Source: Coprinus comatus (taxonomy: Eukaryota; Basidiomycota; Agaricomycetes; Agaricales; Agaricaceae). Taken from it: a stretch of DNA of 64,000 nucleotides. Location: NCBI GenBank assembly GCA_034638255.1, contig JAWPGT010000038.1, positions 1 through 64,000 on the forward strand, in the 5' to 3' direction. Within the stretch, counting starts at the first letter, position 1; the number at the start of each line of letters is the position of its first letter. This document shows positions 22,965 through 33,962 of the stretch, in pieces. A program made the position numbers and the translations under genes. The notes beneath the pieces are model-generated. The model made no database searches and was not told where the DNA came from. It saw only the letters and a program-made list of their open reading frames with translations.

Positions 22965-23767
22965 GAGAAACCAAACCGGCATGAACTCCGCTACCAGAAG
23001 GTTACCATGCCGTTCCTAACACTGGTCCTATCAATGCCATGCTTCGAACATGCTACCAACAGGTAATTAGATCACTGTTGTACTTGATGATTGGAACTTG
23101 CCCAGATATTGGGTTCGCAGTTACTAAATTGAGTCAACGTGCCCACAACCCCACTGAAGAGCATCTCAAGCATGCTCTATACATTTGCCAATACCTTCTC
23201 GCAACCAAAGAATACCACATGGTGCTTGATGGAGGAAAAGGTGAAGGTTTTATCACCTATAGTGATTCAGATTAGGATAGTGATCCAACGGATTGTCGTT
23301 CTCAAACAGGCTACTTTACGTCTCTAGCCTCCTGCCCAGTAGCATGGGTCAGTCGATTGCAAAAGACAGTTGCCTTGTCCTCTACTGAGGCTGAATATAT
23401 GGCACTTTCTGATAGCTGCCATCAAGCTGTGTGGATTTGTCAGCTAATGATGGAACTCGGTTTATCTAATGGTGAACCAATGGAAATTTGTGGAGACAAC
23501 ATGGGCTCCCTCTTCATCGCTCAAAACCCTACAGTTGAGAAGAGGTCAAAACACATTGACATAAAATTCCACTTCATTCAGCAATGTCTTGCTGATAAGA
23601 AGGTTCTATTATTTTTCATCCCTGGCACTTCCAATCCCGCAGATCTTCTTACGAAGAACCTTGGTCGAGTTAAATTTGAGAACTTCAGGAACAGTCACTT
23701 TGGTTTAGTGTTTTTGTCCCCAACCTTTGCTGCTTCCAAGTGCACATTAAAAAATAATATGGACTAG
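22965..23767 (+). pseudogene. A pol, last part: RNase H
   Basis: TPLPEGY through MIGTCPDIGFAVTKLSQ, SDSD then TAG (23274-23276; B has TGG), ALSSTEAEYMAL and ADLLTKNLGR, ending at TAG 23765-23767. A TGA at 22984 replaces the CGA present in B (B reads GCG-CGA-ACT at the same place). Confidence 0.88.
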
Positions 23768-23812
23768 TGAGTATTGGCGCTTAATTGTCGACTACGCTTA
23801 CGAAAAGGGGAG

Positions 23813-24195
23813 TGTTGGAAAATACGGACTATTATTAGATAGTCACATGACATTTTCATTTCGTTTCACTTTTATCGTCTCATTATGTTTTGCATTATAT
23901 GGCAGCTCCTTATTAGTTGTAGTTAGAGTTTCAACTATGTGTTTCAACTCCTGTATCAACTCCTGTATCATGTATAATTACTTGACATGTAGTAGACACC
24001 TGACTCCTTTCTAGTCGTAGCACGGACCATTACATTCTCCTATAAGTAGTCTACATTCGCTCCTGTATTCTACAGCTCACGAACTATCAAGTTCTCTCTT
24101 ACTCTGTTCTCTCCAATCAAGCACACTCTACTATCTACCACTTCATGCGTATCCTTATACTATAATGTCTTTGTGTATATGCATTGCTTTCAACA
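23813..24195 (+). repeat. 3' LTR of element A
   Basis: 383 bp, TGTTGGAAAATACGG to TTGCTTTCAACA, preceded by AAAAGGGGAG and followed by the GTAGC target duplication. Confidence 0.93.
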
Positions 24196-24484
24196 GTAGC
24201 AGGTGTGGTAGTGGTAGTGGTATCAGGATTGTTTCCATTGGGTGAGGACTCGACATTCAACACAGGACACAGGACGCTTCCATCAAAATGACCCCACAAA
24301 CCTCTCCTTAGATTGTCATTTGAAAATGTAACTCAAATATTGCCCAGTTTGTACCAGACATGTCAAGTTTGGGTACTGAGGATAGGGATAGAGCATTGTT
24401 GGTGGTGTTGGACATAGTTTCTTCGAGTGTAGTAGTTGAATTCTTCAGCAGTATGATAGTGGGGTGGGGCCCATAACCTGATAA
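24196..24484 (-). mobile_element. Element C, right part: primer site and gag N-terminus
   Basis: Separated from 8361-10601 by element A. On the minus strand, GGTTATGGGCCCC lies at 24480-24468; the gag start MSNTTNNALSLSSVP is encoded from about 24414, continuing to LDMSGTNWAIFELHFQM, then a TAA and a frame change, then GLWGHFDGSVL, NVESSPNGNNPDTTTTTT and finally the Met start of the other part. All three copia elements here thus share the half-tRNA primer motif. Confidence 0.82.
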
Positions 24485-24760
24485 GAGTACAACGTAAGAC
24501 TCAGATACTCGAAGACGAGAACTAATATATTTAACAGTACCTGATAAGAGTACAATGTAAGACTACATAATAATGATAGTCAGTAAAGTGAATGAAATGA
24601 GAGAAGAATGTATAACTAACCTCAGATACTTGAAGACGAGAACTGAGGATTACATTTGTGTTGCTACTACTACTTAAGTACGCATTCAAGACAATAAAAA
24701 GGAACATAATCACAAGTAAATGAATAGTGGCCAAAGCAAAACAAAAGATAAGTAATAACT
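24475..24760 (-). repeat. Probable 5' LTR/leader remnant of element C with duplicated intron-plus and intron-minus copies
   Basis: A roughly 50-bp block occurs twice: 24476-24525 (next to the primer site) and 24539-24645. On the element strand the outer copy has an extra 58 bp bounded by GTTAGT and TGTAG with a branch-like ACTGACTATC, placed exactly where the inner copy reads CTGAGTCTTAC without interruption. The LTR's outer end could not be found. Confidence 0.55.
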
Positions 24761-25199
24761 AAATCATAAGCCAAGTTTACTATACGCTTAGACCTGTCTG
24801 AATTGATGCAAGTTTGCCTTCATCCCAATAGAGTACAGCAGAAATAGTTCTACAATTTCACTCACCAGGGTCCTAGATTTTAGAACCACTTTCAGACATT
24901 ATCCAACTGGCCAAAAATGTCCCAAAACGACCATTCTGGCAGATCCCATTTGCATGACCTTAGGGGCGTCAATCTCCCTACTCCAACCTGCTTATCTGTG
25001 TCCTAGATATATTCAACCCACCAAAACCCTCCAAACTGACCATTCTATCTTATCAATCTAGAAGTACTTGTTCTTCAATAGGCTACATGTTGTCAGTCTG
25101 CAGCAACCCTTGTCAATTTTTCTTCAGCTGATATTCCTTCTAGAAACAAAAGACATTCAATGGAATGGCAAATACCTGTGATTTAAACTGATCCAACTT
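24761..25199. other. AT-rich spacer, no gene seen
   Basis: About 440 bp, possibly LTR or flank of decayed elements. No open frame, RNA gene or clear terminal repeat. Confidence 0.3.
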
Positions 25200-25793
25200 A
25201 CAAAGGTACATGCAGTTCCTGTGTGTTGTGGGAAGAAAGTACATTAACATTGTATCATAGGGTAGTCTGAGAGAGAGAAAAACATTCTGATTTGAGGTTG
25301 TCACCTACCTCATGTCCACCCCCTAAAGCTCTGCTGACAATGTCCATCAGTGGTAATTGGCAAATGCCGATATTATTTCTTGACCTAGCTACACAAGGTT
25401 GTCTTAATACTCTAATTATTATGTGTTAGTCATAGTACTTGATAATAATGACAGAGGAGATGCTTACATGTACTGTGTAACATCCTGCCCCTTGCCTCCC
25501 ATAATATATCTCACTGCTTTCCTTACCCCCCTTTTCAGAACAAGGACCTGCCGCCTGACTGCCTCATGCATTGAGAACAAAAATAGAACAAGACTTCTTC
25601 CTGATGGTCTTTGTTCTTGTTTAGGTTGATGTGTGACTGTATGTTGACCAGGGAGAAAATGAATGGTGTATACCATTTGGATACCTATCCTGCTCAGCTG
25701 AGGTATATCCAAACTCTTGTCCTGTCCTTATCAAGTTGATGCTACTCTGGAGTATAGAAATATGGTCAAGGGGACAGTGACAAAGGCAGTAGC
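25200..25793 (-). mobile_element. Possible gypsy 3'-end remnant
   Basis: On the minus strand a short frame ends with RKAVRYIMGGKGQDVTQYM and stop (25464-25466). Immediately before that end lies a purine tract (GGCAAGGGGCAGGA) followed by TGTTACACAG at about 25478, as expected for a polypurine tract and 3' LTR start overlapping the end of pol. This resembles tails of Tf1/sushi-type elements. The far LTR end was not found. Confidence 0.35.
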
Positions 25794-26108
25794 TGTTATG
25801 ACCACGAACCGTTAAGCTGAACACTCCTGGAACTTAAACGCTAGAGTGCAGTTGTGTAGGAACGTGCGATCAATAAACACTCTGCTGCAATCTCAAGGCC
25901 TTTCAACCTAGTGACCGAGAGGTATGGAGACAGAGATGTATAAGGGCTACAACAGAAGAGATTAAAGCTTAAGGCTTTAATCATCTAATACAGCGAGTAT
26001 TTATACTATTCTAGGGATGTACCTAATAATAGCTACTAACTACGTATATCCTAAATACTCATCATCGCTTTATAATCTACTCCATACACAATGCTAGAAC
26101 TGTCAACA
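25794..26108 (-). repeat. LTR-like sequence
   Basis: On the minus strand, TGTTGACAGTTC to CGTGGTCATAACA (315 bp) with a TATA-like GTATAAATACTC in the middle. The flanks GTAGC and GGAGT do not match, so it is either a 3' LTR of a truncated element or a solo LTR with a lost duplication. The sequence around the upper edge is locally duplicated (CTCCATAYACAATG ... AGTCAACAGGAGTA at about 26085-26115 and 26144-26180). Confidence 0.45.
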
Positions 26109-26306
26109 GGAGTAGGTGAGACATCAGGGTCAGGGACTATTTACTCCATATACAATGAAAGATTAGTCAACAGGAGTAAAATGACGAAACAGATAACTAA
26201 TACTGGAGCTGGGGAAATGCAGACTTCTAAGCATAAGTGGAGTCTCATACTTAGTTTGATGTTAGGTCATAGTGATGTCATAGTGATGTCATTGGGGAGT
26301 AGTATG

Positions 26307-26620
26307 TCAGACGGAGTCGTCCATGGTGTCGTCATTGGGAATGAGTTCGGGGAAGATGGCGAACAAGTCTTCCTCGGTGGTGGTGGTATGGGCCAGTGGT
26401 TTGGGTGGACTCGTAACAGTAGCATAGAGTGGAGAGGGAGGGGAGGGGAGGGGAGGAGGAAACACAATGTCCTACAAAAAGCGAATATGTGGATATTACA
26501 ATTATCATGAGGCCAAACTCGCGGTTTTCAATAGGGACAGGAATATCAATATTCCCAGCACCTCCTCTCTTATTCTGACATTTGTTCGGATGTTCTGTGG
26601 GTGGCTAATATACATTTCCA
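26307..26620 (-). pseudogene. C-terminal exons of an unrecognised protein
   Basis: Two exon-like stretches on the minus strand. The upstream one, after an acceptor GTATATTAG, reads PPTEHPNKCQNKRGG and NIDIPVPIENREFGL. The second, after CTTTTTGTAG, reads DIVFPPPLPSPPSPLY, then TTTTEEDLFAIFPEL and DDTMDDSV, stop 26307-26309. The acidic tail directly precedes the LTR-like 25794-26108, so this may be the end of a retroelement ORF. The intron between them would be very short; family unknown. Confidence 0.35.
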
Positions 26621-29600
26621 AAAATATACCAAGACGCTGGGCGATCTCCTAGATGAAGTCAACATTGTGAGAGACGATGAGTAGTATAGTAGAGGCGAAT
26701 GGTTTCCCTAACCTTTGTCCACTCCACCAGCCAGTGGCAGCTAGAATACGTGAAATGACAGGAGTGGCTATTTCGAGACCTCAGGTATTCAAGTTCATTG
26801 GTGTTTCTCCGCATTTCAATATTTGTAATGCATTGGATGGATGTTATCCCTCCTAGAATGGATATGATGTGAAGGGTGTGACGGAGGCAATAGCGGACAT
26901 ACATTATGAGCGATTTCTATTTCTGAGTGGAAATCCATTTTACTGTAGCAAGGAACCGATCTCTCCATGGATCAACCTGGTTCGTTTTTAAGACTTGAGT
27001 TGTGAATCCACAAAGTTAACTCACAGATATTGATTCTTCGTCATCCTTTTCACTAAGACTACAATTCATAATTTCCCGGGCGTTCAGTTGGGTTAAGGAC
27101 CCGATAGTCATGTTCCGAAATCTTAAACTGAATCACTCACTGGGTCTGACTACTTCATTAAATCGATTCGTGAACCAGTAAAGGGGCCTGAGCCAAGGTT
27201 CCAAGAACACTACTTCAACCAATCAATAGCACAGGTATACGATAGGCAATTGAACTGCGCACCTTACGTTTGAATGCTTAAGGTGTGGGTGAATCAACTT
27301 GAATCAAGCTACAATCTTTCAGTGTGAGTACAACTGATTATATGACTGACTCGGCCAGTCTTCCACTTCAAAGATTATCTTAGGTATTAATTCATCATCG
27401 ATACCACTGACCTACCGGTACAAAGGACATAAAAGTAAGCAGATTATAAGTCTGCGTTGAAATCTTGAATGAGTAATTGTGCTATAAGGCACTAACTGGC
27501 CTGAGACCACAGCCAGTGATTTATGATTAAGGCGTGAGGTGTGGGGTGCGATACCGGTGAGAGCTTGCATAATAAATAATAATGGCGACAGGTTTATATC
27601 GTACTGGATGACATTTGAAATTGTTGCGACATATGCTATCTAAGAGTATGCAAGAATTGAGAATTCACTGAGACTAGCAACATTGTGACCATTTATTAAC
27701 TTGGAACACTCACTCGGTTTGACTCCCAGCATACGTATCAGACGTATGGCAGCAACATCTAAACATCCATAGCCCAACCAACGCTGAAACTCTGATCCCA
27801 TCATATTTTAAGTGCCTTTAATAAGTCGCCTTTCGTATACCAGAATTACATTCTTCAACACAAAGCACGAATAGACTTACAGCTTGCTCATTGCTCGAGA
27901 ATTTTGTAGCAAGTGAATAGAGTTGTGGTCATTGTTAAGTGATTATTGAGCCTGGGGGTGATACAAATTAGTTCAATCACATAATCGCTATCAACATGTA
28001 CTTGTGAAAGTTCGAGCCCAGATTTTCAGAAACCTGCTATTGAAGACATGCACGATGTTAGACGGGACTGATGTCAAGGATAAAGAGTAGTAAGGTTACG
28101 GGGCGATTAAGTGAGTGAAGGTGTCAGAGATAGTGTATGAAGGAGGTCAAGCCCGTAATCAAGGATCGACTGTTCCCTGGTAGTGGGGCCCGTGAGAATA
28201 TTTTCGAGCATACGTGGGGTACGAATGTGGTGTCGCCCTTGGTAGGCATAGTTAAGGCTGGAAATTTGGACATACACCAGGACAAGAACAGAATACGACA
28301 TGCAAAGTCAAAAGCGTGACTTGAAGATTGTTATATCTGGGAACTTTCGAGGAATGGCTAAGGATATGTGATGATGGTGATGGTCTATTTGATCGAGATG
28401 CTAGGAATAACAGAGGAGACTGAGATTGAAAGACTAGGGCGTTGCACAGAAAACATAAGACGAACAAAAATGACGTACAATACGATTTATACCTCCATCC
28501 TCCGTTATTCTCCATTGATTGTGACCAGTAACGGTGAGGGTAGTATTTTGAAGGTGACATCGAGGGCATAGAATAATGAAATTGTTCAGTTGTGTTAACC
28601 AAAATACGAGCCCCCGATAATAGAGGTGAGACAAGGAAAGGCAGTAGACAACGAGACGCAACTGGAAGAGCAATTGAGGGCTACAAGTGGCTCAAGATTC
28701 GAGTCCATATTTTCCAATAGTATCCATGACAGACAAAAATATGGAGAACGTTATGGATAAACCAGCCAGTATTGTTGAACCTTTCTTACCAGGATTATAC
28801 AGCCTATGTGCCCATGAGTTGTTGTTTGTTGCAATTGTGGCAGCGTCCATTAAACAGCAGGCTGAATGAGGTGTGCGGGACTCAACTAGACGTAGGATTC
28901 ACAATGCATAGTAGACTCAGTAAGTTAGACCGAGTTCACTAAGAGCCTCTTGGTGGTCGAGGAAAGACAAGAGCATATTTGTCGGAATTCCAAATTTCTA
29001 GGCTGGATTATATAATCAGCGCTTAATTTAAGACCACTTCCGCCCGTGACATTTCCTCCCCACACAATCAAATTTCTAACCATCCAAATAAATGAGCAGA
29101 CCTTCTGCATGCTGGGTTATCATTTCGGTTCACTTGCCTGGTTTAAGTGTGGCTACTGGTTGTTAGGGCGGGAAAAGTGGCCCCGGTGATCGCGTGTGGA
29201 AAACTGATCAGGACCTAATACCACAATGGAAGGATTAAGGAATGGAAACACACGATGGTGGAGAATCTGTAACATGGTATGCATATCCCCATGTATATGC
29301 ATACCATTTCAATGCCAGTGGACGAGCCTCAATAAGCAATTTACCACTGCTTGCAATCTGCGTACTCGAACACCAGCGATCAATGTATTTTTAACTGTGA
29401 TCCGCCGTAATCATTGATTTTGAATCCCAAAGCCAATCGGAGGTTGATCCGTAGGGATATTGGAAACTCAATGGACTTGGAAGTCGGTCACTCATACAAC
29501 ATAATGAGTACTAAACGCAAGTTATACTCTTTTGGAATGCAGTACGCACTGATCTGGTGAAGAGCTTGCACTCTCATTAAGCACCAGGTGACACCTAAGC

Positions 29601-29647
29601 GACCCTAGAATAATATACCGAAAGGGAGACCTCTCTTTATTCACTTC
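26621..29647. other. 3-kb stretch without a supportable gene
   Basis: Only short open frames on either strand, none with a recognisable motif, paired splice sites or a family match. No LTR ends, TIRs, tRNA or rRNA were recognised. The short recurring phrase CACTCACTSGGTYTGACT (about 27133 and 27706) hints at old duplicated sequence. It is probably decayed intergenic or repeat DNA. Confidence 0.4.
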
Positions 29648-30655
29648 ATGACTCCAGATGACTCCATCCATGAAATGGATGTCCTGATGAAACTACTAGC
29701 ACTTATCTACGACTATGACGTATCTAACGCCCTTGCATAAGGATAACAGATGAACAAGGACATTGATCTACAACTTCATTATGACATGAGTGTAATGGGC
29801 GCATCACCACCTTTTACAATCTTATCAGCTTTACTTGGTGTAGACAAACATTTCAGACTATATAGTTCGCATTTACATAACAATGGTCTTTAGTTTTACC
29901 TTCTAGCTCGAATCGAGAGTCTGTGCAGATTGAATATCCGACTGAAGTTGGTGTTGCATCAAGCAATTGTCATCTTGGGTGACCTGTGTGTACGTTATGA
30001 TCCCCGGACTTCATCCCGTCTACCCATAGAGGAATTAGCCTGTAAGATCAAGAAATGGCTCACCGTAAAACACCAATGTGGTGAACTCCTAGTTGTATTC
30101 AACATTATTTTTGATCGTCTAAGCCCTACGAACATTAAGGATCTTGCAGGTTCACTTTGTTATATACTGGTTGTCCCCTGCAATACATGACATGCCTATA
30201 TCCACCCCGGTAGGCTTTCTACTATACTATGATTTTATACACCTTCTGACCCAAATTACGCTCCAGGCTTAACAAAAGGCTACCTCGGTTACATTGAAAG
30301 ATTTGCTTCACAATGTTTCTTTGCTAAGCAACACTTCCTCTCATGACCTTTCCTTTCCACCACACACATCATAGAGCATTCATGGGAGCTATATCAGGTG
30401 ATTGCTTCCATCAAAACTGCATTCAATGTTATACTCACCAATACAGCAGATTATGTTCGAGATCCAGATTCATCAACAAAATCTATTCTGCATCCCGATA
30501 AATTCACCATTCCTCGTCCATTAGTTTCTGCTTCTGATACCGAGAAAAGTTGAGGCCTGTATGGCGCTTGATTGACAACTTTAATGAAAAATTAAAGGAA
30601 ATACGGAATATGCATGAACCTGTAGTACATAGTGTAATTAAATCTGTCTAGTTTA
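29648..30655 (+). pseudogene. Broken gene of unknown family
   Basis: A coherent protein frame begins at ATG 29648 (MTPDDSIHEMDVLMKLLALI), passes TAA codons at 29738 and 29744, and continues MNKDIDLQLHYDMSV, FTILSALLGVDKHFRL, a stop, IRLKLVLHQAIVILGDLCV and LPIEELACKIKKWL to about 30150. After a non-coding gap it resumes near 30380 with HSWELYQ, VIASIKTAFNVILTNTADYV, KFTIPRPLVSASD and, after a frame change, RPVWRLIDNFNEKLKEI. Related decayed pieces lie at 62030-62205 and 62385-62440. No family recognised; multiple stops make it a pseudogene or a badly spliced relic. Confidence 0.5.
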
Positions 30656-32284
30656 ATACCATATTCTACACTATTTAATTCTCCCTGAGTTCGAAAAATA
30701 AAAACATTTGATTGTTGTAGAAATACATATTTATGAGGCTGAGCCTGGCTGTAACTCTGATTCACTTTGCGATCTGCACTGAAATTGTAATCACTCCATC
30801 TGGTGTACGAGCTCCTACATGGATTCTCAGCCTTGACATCCCAACAACCTTCATCCTAATTGACGAGTCTTCGAAAACTCACATTATTAACAGTCAACTG
30901 CCATTTTGGGTACATTTCAAGGTCAATTAAAATTGGTGGCGCAAGTTCATAATAGCATGTACGTAGTTTGGGCTGCCGCGGACCCAACCTTCGGCCAATT
31001 GTCCACCTATTTCTTGGATCCGGCCTAACGCCGTTAGGTTGGATTTCTTGATTTTTGCCCGTTTGCCACCTAGTAGGGATATTCAGGGTCCCCTCACAAG
31101 GAGGCTTTGTTCCTGACCGTGGCCATTCGTGGTTTGATCTGATCAAGGTCATTCCTGATTCAAGCCTTCAACATACTGTATTCTATTGTATACTGATGAT
31201 CAGAAAGACGATTATTGGTGACTACTAACTAGTATACCGGTACCTACAACAAGTTGAAGGTTGAAGACAAGAATAACCTAGCTTTTTTTACCAACTGTGA
31301 TTGAAATTCCAGAATACTCCTCTATTGCATTCATAGATACAATATTGCTGTTGTGTGAGAATTTATTCTCACAATAAAGTTTTGTTGACGGACGTCAAGA
31401 AGGGGTAAGGATTGATATGAAATTGCACAAGCCTACCCTAAGTGCCCGGTGCCCGTAGGAAAACTCAGCCTCACTATACCATTGAATTTCTCAACCATTA
31501 TTATTGACGCCACAAATTCTACCGAGTCAATGCTAGCCCACTATACCTAAATAATACACATCTTGCTAAAGAGGAATTTAAAAAGGATTATCCTCCACAC
31601 TCTTATACTTGCAACTGAGAAGGTTTAAAAACTCTCCCCCACCTCCTTTATGAAGTGTCATTGCCAAGGTTAATGATAATCAATCAATCAGGCTATTCAA
31701 TGTGCGTGAATGCCGATGAAATTGTGAACCTACCAGGTACCTCACGTGTTCGAACAACGGCACCACCAGGTAATCGTCTACCAGTGTGGTAGTCGTAGTA
31801 CTCTTATACAGAGCATTGTAGGTATAAGTAGGTATAAGTGTGTGTTAGTGAAGTGTGAACAGTGATACAAATGTCAACCTCGTCAAACGGGGAGTGGACC
31901 AACTCATTACTTCCAACGATTGACAATAAGTAGTTCTTATGTATTCAAAGGCTTGCATTGATAGCCCTTGATTTATATTGAAAACATCATCACAGACTGT
32001 TCCTTTGAATACAACTCAGGTTCGCGTTTCATGGGAGACTTCCTTCGGTTAAGTGGCACATGATGAACACCAATCCGGCACCAGTATCACATATTAATAA
32101 CTCTCACGCAGAGATCCCTCGTAGTAACCGCTTAAAAGAATTTTGATACATACGAATACCTCTCCTCTCGTTTTCCGCCGTCCTGCTGTCTGTCAGTCGT
32201 CCCACTTTAACACTATACTTTCTGAGGTACATACTGATTGCAATTTTGTTTCATAGGTTCAAGACTGTGCGATATAGCTACAAT
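30656..32284. other. Intergenic, no supportable gene
   Basis: Contains short frames in both directions without family signals. A GC-richer patch at 30960-31150 has a palindromic CCTAACGCCGTTAGG (about 31024-31038). The last ~150 bp may carry the promoter of the next gene. Confidence 0.35.
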
Positions 32285-33744
32285 ATGTCGTCTGACATGA
32301 AAGGAACAGCGACACTTCTTCATACGTACTGCCTTCTCTTCTTTTCTTTACCAATGTGCTAATTTTCAGGGTTTCTAGGTCAGGGTCATTGGTACTTCGT
32401 TCGATATTCCGGGGTTTGAACAATGTCTGATATATGAATTTTAGGTAGTTGGATATCTTCTAGCGTGGGGTCTATATGGAGTTCTTGTTCTTCAGGTTTG
32501 TATGTCACTTTTCCCGTCGTCATCATCCAAAATTTATCAAAGCTGATCTTTTCAATAAAAGACATATATTATGTCGCTTTCCCTCATGATAAAATGTTCA
32601 GCAAACTTCTTGTTGGAGTAGTATTTCTATTGGAGACACTGCAGGTTGTGATAATCGCTCGAGATATGTTCGAAACTTTTGCTAAAGGGTTTGGAGACCC
32701 CAATGCAATATTCTCCTTACATCTGAGCGGCTTATCGGCACCTATTATTGCCGGTACAGGTGAGCGCATGTTATTCAATCTTCCGAATCGTTAACTTATC
32801 TTGTCCAGTTGGACTTATGGTACAGATCTTTTATGCGTATCGCATTAGGATTCTTTCAGAATCTAACATTGTACCTGCCATTATCTGTTTTGTGCGTCGT
32901 TGGTTTCCTCTCATTCTTTCGCAACGCGCGTTCATTCTATTATAGTTGGCTGTCGTACAATGCGTTGGTGCCTACATCTCAGGTATCAATGGGTTTATAG
33001 TGGGGGATGTTAGGCACCTTCATAGTCTATTAGACCGTATTGGACATGGAGTACGTGTGGATATCTACCCGACTATACCACTTGACACTCACCAGCTGAT
33101 GTATAGCTTTTCAATGCTACCTGCGCAGTTTGTGACATTGTTATCGCTATTTGGATGTCATACTATGTGTGTATTTCTGACCTATCAGATATTATGATTT
33201 GGACTCACAATGGTAACAGCTTCCAAAACTAAATTCTGGCTCTCGGCGATCGACCAACATTCTTTTATCGCGAATCATTTGGATAGTCGTTGGTACAGGA
33301 TCGCTTACAGGTGAGTATCATTGATATATCAATATGTCAACGATCTTCTTTCTTTCGCGTATCGCAACTTCGTTTTTTGATCGAACATATTTCTTCTTTT
33401 GTACAGCTGTGGTTGCTATCGTCGACCAAATTGTCTTTGCTGTGTTCCCAGGAAAAGGGTATTTCCTCGCACCAGCATTTGTTCTAGGAAAATTATACTC
33501 CAACTCTATGATGGTTGTATTCAATTCCAGAGTCAAGTTTAACGGAGTGGTATCGGATACGTCAACACTTACGTCTTCATTTAGAAGACGAAATACTACT
33601 AACATTGATCATGATGTTGGTATTGCACAAATGATGAGTGACGTTCATTTAGATACTTTTCCAAGAAAAGCAGACCCAGCGTATTATGCGGAAAGAGCGG
33701 TTATAAATGTTCATAGGGTACAGGAGAGGCACGAAGAAAGTTAG
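32285..33744 (+). CDS. DUF6534-family seven-transmembrane protein (basidiomycete type)
   Basis: Spliced reading on the plus strand: VVGYLLAWGLYGVLVLQVY (32445-32499) | IYYVAFPHDKMFSKLL, FETFAKGFGDPNAIFSLH (32562-32758) | GLMVQIFYAYRIRIL | LAVVQCVGAYISGINGF (to 33048) | LFNATCAVCDIVIAIWMSYY | STNILLSRIIWIVVGTGSLT | AVVAIVDQIVFAVFPGKGYF, LGKLYSNSMMVVFNSR and a polar tail to TAG 33742-33744. The order of hydrophobic helices and the NSR motif near the last one are the DUF6534 pattern. Six introns of about 50-95 nt have good sites. The first exon is unresolved; ATG 32285 is a candidate only. Location is presumably a membrane; the molecular role of the family is unknown. Confidence 0.8.
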
Positions 33745-33962
33745 TTATAACAAACTTCTGTCAGAATTTTGAGTTTTGACACGTCAATGTAAAATGTAAA
33801 ATAGTCGTTATTAAACTTTGCCAGGTTTTGTGAACTAAAATCAGGGAATTTGGGTTGAGGGTCCATCACGTGCCTCCAAAACAGTACGTCATTTGTCCAG
33901 CATTTGACTCATGTCCGTCCAGGTCCTGTCAGTCTGAGACTGTCTGAATCACGACGAAACAC

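Larger units (their letters stand above)
10602..24195 (+). mobile_element. Element A: Ty1/copia retrotransposon, with three later insertions
   Basis: Two 383-bp LTRs (10602-10984 and 23813-24195; roughly 96-97% alike by eye), a 5-bp target duplication GTAGC, an initiator-tRNA half-molecule primer site, one gag-pro-IN-RT-RH reading path and a purine tract before the 3' LTR. Insertions: solo LTR 11074-11421, element B 14153-20464 and solo LTR 22647-22964. With these removed the element is about 6.6 kb. Multiple stops make it inactive. Confidence 0.93.

Noticed and set aside
25464..25629. Overlapping frames on both strands as a host gene
   Set aside because: The minus frame ends like a gypsy pol tail next to a purine tract; the plus frame is its antisense.
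26420..26460. GGGGA-rich tract as telomeric or G-quadruplex element
   Set aside because: Short and explained by the Pro-rich codons (CCCTCC) of the minus-strand exon at 26307-26471.
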